In this document: positions 23,902 through 31,697 of the stretch, one piece after another
Numbering within the stretch: position 1 is the first letter of the stretch
Layout of the letters: each line of letters starts with the position of its first letter
Source of the DNA: CAYTNY01 sp964439215
GTDB lineage: Bacteria; Oederibacteriota; PGYV01; CAYTNY01
NCBI GenBank assembly: GCA_964439215.1
Contig: CAYTNY010000012.1
Location: forward strand, 1 to 38,328
Direction: 5' to 3'
DNA length: 38,328 nucleotides
The notes under the pieces: model-generated
What the model was told of the DNA's origin: nothing
Databases searched by the model: none
The model's input: only the letters and a program-made list of their open reading frames with translations
Program-made: the position numbers and the translations under genes

Positions 23902-24064
23902 ATAACTCCCTAGTCATACAACAAGTATATTGAAAAACTTTCCAAATGCAAGTTCGGGTGTATTGATTTCCGGGAGTTATTATTCAAAAAAATACGGGAG
24001 AAATTAAAATTCAGCCTTTTCCGGATATTCACGGTTCTCGCTGCGGAAAATCGCGGGAGTTATT
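23902..24064. repeat. three copies of GGGAGTTAT upstream of eanB
   Basis: The 9-base word occurs inverted at 23902-23910 and direct at 23972-23980 and 24055-24063. Two copies flank the candidate eanB promoter. They may be regulator sites. Chance cannot be excluded for a word this short, although three copies in about 165 bases is unusual. Confidence 0.35.
23924..23951 (-). promoter_or_regulatory. candidate promoter of eanB-egtD-sufS-sufE
   Basis: On the minus strand TTGCAT (23946-23951) and TATACT (23924-23929) are 16 bases apart, placing a start near 23917 and a leader of about 35 bases. The -35 is weak. Confidence 0.45.
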
Positions 24065-24140
24065 CTTCCGATTTGCATTTCATAGGTTTTCATTGATAAT
24101 TGATATTTTTTAAGCCCGTGCAGCCTTTAAAAGGCGCTTT

Positions 24141-26006
24141 TTATACCCTGAATTTTTTCGCTGATTCCTTAAGTTCTTTTGCCGCATCCGCAAGCTGTGT
24201 TATTGATGAGGTCATTTCCTCAACAGCCGCAGACTGCTGCTGCGCGGTTGCCGCCGCCTCCTGGGAAGAAGCAGCTATTTCCTGTGATGCTGCGGCTATT
24301 GTCTCTACCTGTTCCGCTGACTTTTCAACATTGGAGGCTATTTCCTCAAATATACTCTGGGTTCTGCCGGCGAGCTCAGTACCTTCTGTTATATCCAGCG
24401 CCCCTTTATTCACCGCGTCAACCGCCCCTGATATATCTGTTTTCACTTCTTTGATTATTTCCGCTATTTTCTTTGTCTGTTCATTTGACATTTCAGAAAG
24501 TTTTCTGACCTCTTCGGCGACAACAGCAAAACCCTGCCCCGAATGCCCCGCGCGTGCAGCCTCAATAGCGGCATTAAATGAAAGCAGTTTTGTCTGTTCC
24601 GAAATATCTCTTATAACCGTGAGTATTTCGCTTATTTCACCCGAGTGCACGGAAAGTGCGTCCATCCTTTTTGTTGAATGCAGTATTGAACTCTGAAGAC
24701 TCTGCATTTTTTTCATAAGTTTGTTCATTGACTCTTTTCCGTTCTTTGAAGAAACATTTGCTTCAGCAGAAGCAGTAGAAGCATTCATTGCGTTTTCAGC
24801 TGTCTGGGAAATTGCCTGTGTTATATGCGATATTGTTTCAGCAACCTGGGTTACCGCGCCCTGGCTTTGTTCCGCTATCTGGGAAAGTTCCTCGGCCGAA
24901 GAAGTTACCGTATCAGCCTGTTCTATTATTTTCCCCACAAGCTCCCTCAGGTTCATGATCATTTTATGAAACGCATTTCCCATAAGGTCATCCGGTGATT
25001 TCGGACTGCTGTCCCCCGTAAGGTCGCCCTGTGCTATTTTCTCGGTAATCTCAGCCATTTCCCTTATATAGTCAACCAGCCTCCTGAAGGCTCCGCCTAA
25101 TACGTCTTTTTCGGTTTTCATATTTACAAGCATAGCCGCTTCGCCCCGGGATACTTTTTCTGCGTTTTCCGCTATTTCTTTTATATACCCCTGCATCTCC
25201 GCAAAAGAATTATTAAGCCGCCCCACTTCGTCTCTGCCCGGACTTTCAGAAATGGTAAAATCAACCTCGCCTTTGCTTATTGCTTCCGCCGCGCGGGAAA
25301 GCCTTTTAACAGGTATAACAACCAGCCATACAAGAAGAAGTATCACCGCGCCGCTGATGATAAACGTGCCGGCTATTGAATAAAAACGCGTTTTCCCGTG
25401 GGTTGCCTGTATATGTTCTTTTACCCTTTCAAGAGAAAACCCCAGTCTCGCCTCGCCCAGATACTCATCATTTTTCTCCAGCGGTATTATTATTTCCTCC
25501 ACGGGTTCACCCTCGTATTCACCCTCAAAACGCGCATAGCCGCCGGTCTTTTTATTTTTTTCAATCAGCTGCACAGGCATATTCAGCATCTCGCCGGCGC
25601 TGTATATGATCTTATTGTCTCTTGCAAGAAAAACATACATAATATCTTTTCCGGCTGCGGCGGATTCAACCGCTCTTTTTATGGATTCGTTTATGGTTTT
25701 ATTGAGCCTGTATGGCTTATTCAGAACCGCTTTTTTATTTTTTTCCCTCAGTCTGCGTATTCTTGCCAGCTCTTTTTTCTTTTCTTCCGCCTCATACAGA
25801 TCCTGTGAAACAGAACCCGCCAGTTCTCTTCCTGCTGTTATTATCCGCCCTTCAAACTCTTCCATCACAAGTTTATTCATCTCAGAGCTTGTTTTGAAAT
25901 AAATAATATATCCGAATAGAAGAAAACCCGCTATTACGGGGATTCCTATTTTATACCAGATAGACGGCTCTGACAGCCTCTTTGTCTTTTTTATTATTTC
26001 TTCCAA
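24141..26006 (-). CDS. methyl-accepting chemotaxis protein
   Basis: A membrane chemoreceptor of 621 residues. Helix 1 lies at about 19-37 and helix 2 at about 212-234. Between them is a 175-residue extracytoplasmic sensor of single-Cache-like size whose ligand I cannot predict. A HAMP domain follows (about 235-290, VVIPVKRLSRAAEAIS), then a second HAMP-like stretch (295-350). The cytoplasmic signalling domain has the hairpin tip ISEQTKLLSFNAAIEAARAGHSGQGFAVVAEEVRKLSE (partly quoted), the CheA/CheW contact. The end is KKFRV, with no CheR-docking pentapeptide. The start is TTG at 26006 with GGAGG upstream. It has its own promoter and no chemotaxis neighbours. Confidence 0.95.
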   Translation of the reverse strand: MEEIIKKTKRLSEPSIWYKIGIPVIAGFLLFGYIIYFKTSSEMNKLVMEEFEGRIITAGRELAGSVSQDLYEAEEKKKELARIRRLREKNKKAVLNKPYRLNKTINESIKRAVESAAAGKDIMYVFLARDNKIIYSAGEMLNMPVQLIEKNKKTGGYARFEGEYEGEPVEEIIIPLEKNDEYLGEARLGFSLERVKEHIQATHGKTRFYSIAGTFIISGAVILLLVWLVVIPVKRLSRAAEAISKGEVDFTISESPGRDEVGRLNNSFAEMQGYIKEIAENAEKVSRGEAAMLVNMKTEKDVLGGAFRRLVDYIREMAEITEKIAQGDLTGDSSPKSPDDLMGNAFHKMIMNLRELVGKIIEQADTVTSSAEELSQIAEQSQGAVTQVAETISHITQAISQTAENAMNASTASAEANVSSKNGKESMNKLMKKMQSLQSSILHSTKRMDALSVHSGEISEILTVIRDISEQTKLLSFNAAIEAARAGHSGQGFAVVAEEVRKLSEMSNEQTKKIAEIIKEVKTDISGAVDAVNKGALDITEGTELAGRTQSIFEEIASNVEKSAEQVETIAAASQEIAASSQEAAATAQQQSAAVEEMTSSITQLADAAKELKESAKKFRV

Positions 26007-26032
26007 ATCTTCCTCCGCCTGCTTTTTAAATT

Positions 26033-26060
26033 ATTATATCATATATCCGGAAGCGTTCAA
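26033..26060 (-). promoter_or_regulatory. sigma70-type promoter of the chemoreceptor gene
   Basis: On the minus strand TTGAAC (26055-26060) and TATAAT (26033-26038) are 16 bases apart. The -35 overlaps the T-run of the upstream terminator, so the two units are packed without waste. Confidence 0.75.
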
Positions 26061-26089
26061 AAAAATATCCGCCTTAAATCCGGCGGATA
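26058..26089 (-). terminator. intrinsic terminator after the 79-residue protein gene
   Basis: On the minus strand an 8-bp stem (TATCCGCC at 26082-26089 with GGCGGATA read from 26066-26073, 8-base loop) is followed by seven T. It separates the small gene from the chemoreceptor gene. The plus strand also has a T5 run, so it may work in both directions. Confidence 0.85.
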
Positions 26090-26128
26090 ATTTTTCTGTC
26101 TGTTTATTATTATTCCCTGCGCCTGAGC

Positions 26129-26368
26129 CTAACTTTTTCTTACATCCATCATTTTTCTGATAATAGAATCCCACTTACTGCTTAATACATCCATGTCCGA
26201 TACTCTGAAAAATATCCTGTTCGATGACCCTGCCGGTTTTCTGACCTTGTTTTTTTTCCGTATCCGGGCATACGCCTCATAACGCTCTTTCATTGAAAAT
26301 TCCATAATCTCAGCCGTACTGCCTGTTATTCTCTTCCCGCTGCCGTCTATAAGCACCATATCATTCAC
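26129..26368 (-). CDS. small hypothetical protein (79 residues)
   Basis: Starts MNDMVLIDGSGKRITGSTAEIMEF and has a basic middle (YEAYARIRKKNKVRKPAG). No signal peptide, membrane helix or recognisable domain. The ATG at 26368 follows AAGGA by six bases, and an intrinsic terminator follows the stop, so the gene is probably expressed. A 12-base palindrome, GGAATATATTCC, lies about 60 bases upstream. Confidence 0.6.
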   Translation of the reverse strand: MNDMVLIDGSGKRITGSTAEIMEFSMKERYEAYARIRKKNKVRKPAGSSNRIFFRVSDMDVLSSKWDSIIRKMMDVRKS

Positions 26369-26426
26369 CGTCCTTCCATATTAAGTATACACCTCCCAAA
26401 CCGCAATTGCCACCATTAACAAAGCA

Positions 26427-26438
26427 GGAATATATTCC
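26427..26438. promoter_or_regulatory. 12-base palindrome GGAATATATTCC
   Basis: A perfect dyad in the interval between the 79-residue protein gene and the aldo/keto reductase gene. It could be an operator for the small gene. The rest of the interval (26369-26559) shows no gene and only a weak candidate -10 (TATACT near 26391). Confidence 0.3.
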
Positions 26439-26559
26439 GGATTAATTTATGGTCTGTTCAGCGCCCCGCGGTTTTTCCGGATATTTGATGCGTATTCTGC
26501 AGAGTTTTTATTGGAAATTTATTGTACTTAAAGATATATTTCTGTCCGGCATTGTATAC

Positions 26560-27522
26560 TTACGCAAATATCTCTTTAATACTCTTAAATTCATCTTCTG
26601 TAAGCGGATTTTCGGCTGTTTTTATGTTTATTTCCACCTGTTTTCTGTTTCTGAATCCGGGAATGGCGCAGGCGGCAATTTCATGATAAAGTATAAACTG
26701 TATTGCGGCCCTTACAACATCCCGGGTTTCGGACCCGAAAATTTTTTTAAGCCTTTCCATCCGGGGATAAAATTTTTCAAGATATTCCGGCGTAAATTCC
26801 TCCATTGCCGCCCGTATATCATTTTTGTCTATCGCAGGAGGATTTTCCTCTGAAAATTTCCCGGTAAGAAGCCCTCTTGAAAGCGGATTAAAAGCCACGA
26901 ACGATATATCTTTTTCTTTTAAAAAAGCCGCGGTCTCTTTCTCCGGATCAATAAATTCAGGATGAAGTATATTTGCCCATGACTGGACACAGTCGGGCTC
27001 TATTACAGGCACAAGCCTTTTAAAATCATCTCCGGAATATCCGGACAGCCCTATTGCTCTTATCTTTCCCTGTTTGCGCAGAGCGCGAAAAGCCGCAACC
27101 CCCTCTTCAAGATATCTGTCGTTTTCACCAAAATCACAGTTGTGAAAGTAATAAATATCCAGGTGGTCTCTTTTAAGATTTTTCAGGGATTTTTCGCATT
27201 GTTTTTCTATATTCTCTTTTGTATACGCATGTTCAAAACCGCCTTTGAACCATCCGACTTTTGAGGCCACTATAACATCCTTATTTCCGCCTTCAAGCGC
27301 CTCTCCCAATATTTTTTCGGCGCGCCCCATTCCGTAAACATCCGCATTATCAAAATGATTTACCCCGTTATCCAGAGCATAATGAATTGCACTGACCGCA
27401 TCTTTTTCCTCAGGCGCGAACCATCCTGCCGCGCCCCGTTCAGCATCTCCGCCAAGGGTCCAGCATCCGAGAGATACCGTGCTTACTTTTATGTCCGTAA
27501 GCCCTATTCTTCTGTAATTCAT
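26560..27522 (-). CDS. aldo/keto reductase
   Basis: A cytosolic NADPH-dependent carbonyl reductase of the (beta/alpha)8 aldo-keto family, 320 residues. The catalytic tetrad is complete: Asp58 and Tyr63 (FDNADVYG), Lys88 (ASKVGW) and His127 (YFHNCD). The C-terminal part has the cofactor-binding region IPGFRNRKQVEINI. Its substrate is not predictable. AAGGGGTG precedes the ATG. It lies 16 bases behind lipA and is the last gene of the long glycine-cleavage operon, which is why it could have a role in aldehyde handling, though nothing in the sequence proves it. Confidence 0.93.
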   Translation of the reverse strand: MNYRRIGLTDIKVSTVSLGCWTLGGDAERGAAGWFAPEEKDAVSAIHYALDNGVNHFDNADVYGMGRAEKILGEALEGGNKDVIVASKVGWFKGGFEHAYTKENIEKQCEKSLKNLKRDHLDIYYFHNCDFGENDRYLEEGVAAFRALRKQGKIRAIGLSGYSGDDFKRLVPVIEPDCVQSWANILHPEFIDPEKETAAFLKEKDISFVAFNPLSRGLLTGKFSEENPPAIDKNDIRAAMEEFTPEYLEKFYPRMERLKKIFGSETRDVVRAAIQFILYHEIAACAIPGFRNRKQVEINIKTAENPLTEDEFKSIKEIFA

Positions 27523-27538
27523 AACACACCCCTTTTTT

Positions 27539-28381
27539 TTATTTTACCGTGTATTTTTCAGCCATATACGAACTTCTCACCCACGGCCCGCTTTCAACGT
27601 GCCTGAAACCTATTTCAAGGGCGTCTGCCCTGTATTTCTCAAACATTTCACCGGTTATATATTCTTTAACCTCGCAATTTCTGCTGCCGGGCCGCATATA
27701 CTGGCCTATGGACATATAACGGCAGCCTGTATCCGCTATATCTTTAAGTGTACTTATTACTTCTTCATACTTTTCGCCCAGCCCCAGCATAATACCTGAT
27801 TTTATTTTTACATCTTTTTTTTCTGATGCATGCGCCAGAACTTTGAGGCTCCTGTCATACTCCGCTCCTTTTCTGACAGCATATAAAGACGGTACTGTTT
27901 CCATATTATGCGCGAACATATCGGGTTTTTCATCAAGCACTGTATTTAAAGCGCTTTTACTCCCCCCAAAATCAGGAACAAGAACCTCCACCCCCGCTTC
28001 CCTGTCATATTCTCTAAGCTGTCTGATAGTTTCAGCAAAAACAGAAGCACCGCCGTCATCAAGATCATCCCTTGTAACCGACGTAACCACTATATACTTA
28101 AGCAGCATCCGTCTTGCTGCCTGCGCGACAAGAGCAGGCTCTGAATCATTATTATACACCGGCATTCCGCTTTCAACATTGCAGAACGAACATCCTCTTG
28201 TACAGATATTCCCAAGAATCATAAATGCCGCGGTCTCCCTGTCATAACATTCGGAAATATTGGGGCATCTTGCATTATGACATACGGTATTTAAGGCCAG
28301 CCCTTTCAGCTTTTCTTCAACAGCATGCATTTTTCTGAAATCTATCTTTTTTTTCCGTACTGTGTTCTGCCCGTTTGTCAT
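27539..28381 (-). CDS. lipA: lipoyl synthase
   Basis: A radical-SAM enzyme that inserts two sulfur atoms into protein-bound octanoyl chains to make lipoyl groups. The 280 residues carry the auxiliary-cluster motif CHNARCPNISEC (Cys34, Cys39, Cys45) and the radical-SAM motif CTRGCSFC (Cys60, Cys64, Cys67). The C-terminal serine ligand lies in RSSY. I start at 28381, with an AAAGGGA site, four bases after the rsgA stop. The frame continues upstream inside rsgA for 27 codons without family similarity. Its substrate here would be octanoyl-GcvH made by the LipM-type enzyme of the same operon. Confidence 0.95.
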   Translation of the reverse strand: MTNGQNTVRKKKIDFRKMHAVEEKLKGLALNTVCHNARCPNISECYDRETAAFMILGNICTRGCSFCNVESGMPVYNNDSEPALVAQAARRMLLKYIVVTSVTRDDLDDGGASVFAETIRQLREYDREAGVEVLVPDFGGSKSALNTVLDEKPDMFAHNMETVPSLYAVRKGAEYDRSLKVLAHASEKKDVKIKSGIMLGLGEKYEEVISTLKDIADTGCRYMSIGQYMRPGSRNCEVKEYITGEMFEKYRADALEIGFRHVESGPWVRSSYMAEKYTVK

Positions 28382-28385
28382 TTCA

Positions 28386-29486
28386 TCATCCCTTTTGCTT
28401 TCTAAGTTTCTTAAATCCCCTGATCGTCCTGCCCAGCTGCTTTTCTTTTTTTTTCTGTTCAAAAAACGCGGCTTTATTTTTTTTTGAATTCAGATATACC
28501 TTTTCTTTCTGCATCTTTAAATACGACTCATAAACACCCCGCGGCAGTTCTCCTTTTTCCAGGGCCCTTATAACCGCGCATTTATTTTCAACCGTATGTG
28601 TACAGTCCGAATATCTGCACCCGGACGACAGTCTGTTTATTTCAGAAAAAGTTTCAGCTATTCCGGCATCAATATCCCAGACACCGAACTCCCTCATTCC
28701 CGGAGTATCTATCAGTATTCCTGCTCCGTCAAGCACGGTCATATGCCTGCAGACCGTAGTATGTCTTCCTTTTGAATCATTTTCCCTGACCGGCGCTGTT
28801 CTTTCTACTTCTTTTCCCGCCAGTATATTTATGAGTGTGGATTTTCCCACTCCCGAAGAACCCGCCATCATAAAAGTCATTCCGTCTTTTAACATAGCTT
28901 TCAGTTCATGCAGCCCCTGTCCGCTGACCGCGCTTGTGACAGCAATACGCACACCCGGCAGGCCGTTTAACACTTCATTTTTCTTTACATTAATATCATC
29001 GCATACATCCGCCTTATTTAAAACAACCACAGGCTCTATGCCCGATTCTTCCGCCATTGCGGCATAGCGGTGAATACGCCTGAGATTATAATTATCATCC
29101 AGACCCTGAACAATAAAAAGAACGTCTATATTCGCGGCAATAACCTGTTCTTTTTTGTCTTTGCCCGCGGCAACTCTTGAAAATCTGTTTTTCCTTTTAA
29201 GAACTTTATGTATAACAGCTTTTTTTTCATCTTCAAAAACCGATACCGCGGCCCAGTCGCCTACTTTCGGAAAATCCGCATCTCCCGCAGTCTGATAAAT
29301 AAATTTTCCCGTTACCTCGGCGGTAAACACGCCGGCTTCCGTAATTACCATATAGCTTTCTTTATGTTCAAGGCTTATCCGCCCGGGTATCATTCCCGAT
29401 TTTTTTATAAGTTCAACTTCATCTTTTAAGTATTCAGACATGCCGAGTTTTTCTAAACTGTATTTAATTTCCGGTTTTTCCTTCAA
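28386..29486 (-). CDS. rsgA: ribosome small-subunit-dependent GTPase A
   Basis: A circularly permuted GTPase that acts in late 30S subunit maturation. The 366 residues show an N-terminal OB-fold (about 35-115), then G4 NKAD (157-160) before G1 GSSGVGKST (209-217) and G3 DTPG (260-263). This is the permuted order that defines the family. The C-terminal zinc knuckle has Cys290, Cys295, His297 and Cys303. The start is TTG at 29486 with AGGTGG upstream, overlapping the lipM gene by 23 bases. A ribosome-assembly gene between two lipoylation genes is unusual. Confidence 0.95.
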   Translation of the reverse strand: MKEKPEIKYSLEKLGMSEYLKDEVELIKKSGMIPGRISLEHKESYMVITEAGVFTAEVTGKFIYQTAGDADFPKVGDWAAVSVFEDEKKAVIHKVLKRKNRFSRVAAGKDKKEQVIAANIDVLFIVQGLDDNYNLRRIHRYAAMAEESGIEPVVVLNKADVCDDINVKKNEVLNGLPGVRIAVTSAVSGQGLHELKAMLKDGMTFMMAGSSGVGKSTLINILAGKEVERTAPVRENDSKGRHTTVCRHMTVLDGAGILIDTPGMREFGVWDIDAGIAETFSEINRLSSGCRYSDCTHTVENKCAVIRALEKGELPRGVYESYLKMQKEKVYLNSKKNKAAFFEQKKKEKQLGRTIRGFKKLRKQKG

Positions 29487-30267
29487 TGTTCCACCTGTTT
29501 GCCGCGTATTTTACAGTAAGCAGCTTCACTATTTTCTTTTTTTCATTCATGTCAAATTCCTGCGGCTTCAAATCCGTGTCAAATGTTTCCATAAATGCAG
29601 CCGCAAGATCCGCCTCTATTTCCACCGGCGGCGCTTCTCTGCCGAGCAGATCTTCCAGAAAAGTAAAATTCGCATCTGTTAGCCCGGACTTGAAATATTT
29701 CTGCTGTTCGGGAAAGCCGGCCGCGGGTATGGAGCCGTGTTGAAAGATTATTCCTTTTTTTCTGCATTGAGCATTGCCGCCTGTTTTTTTTCCTTTAATA
29801 ATTATATCATATTCCTCATTGCCGGAAAAACAGTGAGGTGCTCTTGCGCCGGCGTTTCCCCTGATACCCGCATCCTTTGCATACTGCGCCTTAAGTCCGA
29901 ACTTACCGTACATTTTCAAAAGGAACCCGTTTAAAATCTCAAAAGACTCTTTAACCGTCAGCCTTTTATCAGAAAGGTCCTTTTCCGAACATACTATACT
30001 GTAAGTAAGCTCTTTCTTATGAAATATCGCCCCTCCTCCCGTCATTCTGCGCACCACAGGTATACCGTCTTTAATGCACCTTTCAGTATTTATTGTTTTT
30101 ATATCCTGATTTTTTCCTATTGAGATTCCGGGCGGGCTCCACGAATAAAGCCTCAGTACAGGAATCCCCGAAACAGCGTAATATTCCGTGAGATATTCAT
30201 CAGCCGCCATATTTTCATACGGCGAAAAAGATCCGTACGGAACAAGCCGTACTCCGTTCACAAACAT
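29464..30267 (-). CDS. lipM: LipM-type octanoyl transferase (BPL/LplA/LipB family)
   Basis: This enzyme transfers octanoyl chains from acyl carrier protein to GcvH, the first step of endogenous lipoylation. The 267 residues contain RRMTGGGAIFH (73-83), ELTYSIV (86-92) and the acceptor-binding block HCFSGNEEYDIIIKGKKTGG (145-164) with GNAQ and FQHGSI after it. Cys146 stands where LipM has its catalytic cysteine and where lipoate ligases lack it, and Lys161 is the conserved lysine. LplA-type lipoate ligase is the alternative, but the presence of lipA in the operon and this cysteine favour LipM. It overlaps gcvPB and rsgA at its two ends. Confidence 0.85.
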   Translation of the reverse strand: MFVNGVRLVPYGSFSPYENMAADEYLTEYYAVSGIPVLRLYSWSPPGISIGKNQDIKTINTERCIKDGIPVVRRMTGGGAIFHKKELTYSIVCSEKDLSDKRLTVKESFEILNGFLLKMYGKFGLKAQYAKDAGIRGNAGARAPHCFSGNEEYDIIIKGKKTGGNAQCRKKGIIFQHGSIPAAGFPEQQKYFKSGLTDANFTFLEDLLGREAPPVEIEADLAAAFMETFDTDLKPQEFDMNEKKKIVKLLTVKYAANRWNIEGKTGN

Positions 30268-31697
30268 GTAAGCTTAAGTTCCCTTGCGGCCTTTGTTTCA
30301 TCGGGCCTTGTTATAGGCATTCCCCGGGGCGCGTTTTTTATGCATTCCGGATCTGTTTCAGCAAGTTCCGCTATCTCTATCATCGCGGAAATAAAGATAT
30401 CAATTTCTTCTTTTGACTCTGTTTCAGTGGGTTCTATCATAAGAGCCTCGTCCACAACAAGCGGAAAATATACCGTAGGCGGATGTATGCCCCTTTCCGT
30501 AAGAGCCTTTGCTATATCAAGCGCGCGGACGCCGTTCTTTGCCTGCTTTTTCGCGGAAAATACGCATTCATGCATACATGTCCTGTCATACGGCAGGTCA
30601 TAATAAGGTTTAAGCCTGTTCATGATGTAATTCGCATTCAAAACGGCTTTTTCAGAAACATCTATCAGCCCTTCTTTTCCCAGCATCAGAATATAAATAT
30701 AAGATTTCAGCAGTACTCCGAAATTTCCGAAAAAAGACGCTATCATTCCTATGGAATCCTTTATATTAAAATTCAGGCCGTATCTCCCGGATGCGCTTTT
30801 GACAACCTCGGGAACCGGTAAAAAATCCGATAATTTTTCCGAAACACCTACCACACCGGACCCCGGGCCCCCGCCTCCGTGCGGAGCCGCAAAAGTTTTA
30901 TGCAGATTTATATGTATTATATCAAAACCGATTTCTCCGGGTTTTATTTTTCCCAAAACAGCATTTAAATTTGCTCCGTCATAATACATAACAGCATCAT
31001 GTTCGTGCGCAAGCTCCGCTATTTGATCTGCTTTTTTTTCAAAAACACCGAGTGTGCCCGGCACGGTCATCATTACCCCCGCTGTTTCCGGGCCGATAGC
31101 CGCACGAAATGCCTCCAAATCCATATCTCCGTCCGCATCAACCGGAACAGATACAATCTCATACCCCGCAGCCGCGGCAGAAGCCGGATTTGTGCCGTGT
31201 GCGGAATCCGGAACAATAATATATTTTTTATTATTGCCTTTTTTTCTATGATACGCGGCCATGAGAAGTATTCCCGTAAGCTCCCCGTGCGCTCCCGCAT
31301 AGGGCTGGGTTGTGATCTTTTTCATTCCCGTAATTTCACATAACAAAAAGGAAAGATTATAAATCATTTCCAGCGCCCCCTGAACCGCGTTTTCATCTAT
31401 ATAAGACATCATCGGATGAAGCGATGTAAATCCCGCAAGAGAAGCTGCTGCTTCATTTATTCTGGGATTATATTTCATGGTGCACGAACCCAGCGGATAA
31501 AAATTTTCATCCACGGAAAAATTTCTTCTTCCCAGGCGCATATAATGCCTGATCACATCCAGCTCCGAAAGTTCAGGAAGAACAAGATCCTCTTTTCTCA
31601 GCAGATTCTTATCAGTTCCTTCAAGTATATTTTCATCAGCCTTTCCCGGGTCAAAGCCCCTTCTGCCGCTTACCGACAGTTCAAATACATTTTTCAT
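30258..31697 (-). CDS. gcvPB: glycine decarboxylase P protein, subunit 2
   Basis: The PLP-bearing half of the split glycine decarboxylase: it decarboxylates glycine and loads the aminomethyl group onto lipoyl-GcvH. The 479 residues contain FYPLGSCTMKYNPRIN (67-81), SAHGTNPASAAAAGYEI (165-181) and the Schiff-base Lys267 in INLHKTFAAPHGGGGPGSG. The split form (GcvPA plus GcvPB) is typical of many Gram-positive and anaerobic lineages, whereas E. coli has one long chain. It overlaps gcvPA by four bases and lipM by ten. Confidence 0.97.
   Translation of the reverse strand: MKNVFELSVSGRRGFDPGKADENILEGTDKNLLRKEDLVLPELSELDVIRHYMRLGRRNFSVDENFYPLGSCTMKYNPRINEAAASLAGFTSLHPMMSYIDENAVQGALEMIYNLSFLLCEITGMKKITTQPYAGAHGELTGILLMAAYHRKKGNNKKYIIVPDSAHGTNPASAAAAGYEIVSVPVDADGDMDLEAFRAAIGPETAGVMMTVPGTLGVFEKKADQIAELAHEHDAVMYYDGANLNAVLGKIKPGEIGFDIIHINLHKTFAAPHGGGGPGSGVVGVSEKLSDFLPVPEVVKSASGRYGLNFNIKDSIGMIASFFGNFGVLLKSYIYILMLGKEGLIDVSEKAVLNANYIMNRLKPYYDLPYDRTCMHECVFSAKKQAKNGVRALDIAKALTERGIHPPTVYFPLVVDEALMIEPTETESKEEIDIFISAMIEIAELAETDPECIKNAPRGMPITRPDETKAARELKLTCL

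Noticed and set aside
24114..24140. Intrinsic terminator for the chemoreceptor gene (GCC-TTT-AAA-GGC dyad)
   Set aside because: The loop is too small on the coding strand and no T-run follows; a T-run exists only on the plus strand, where no gene needs it.
28382..28462. N-terminal extension of lipA
   Set aside because: It lies within rsgA, lacks family similarity, and the ATG at 28381 has its own ribosome site.
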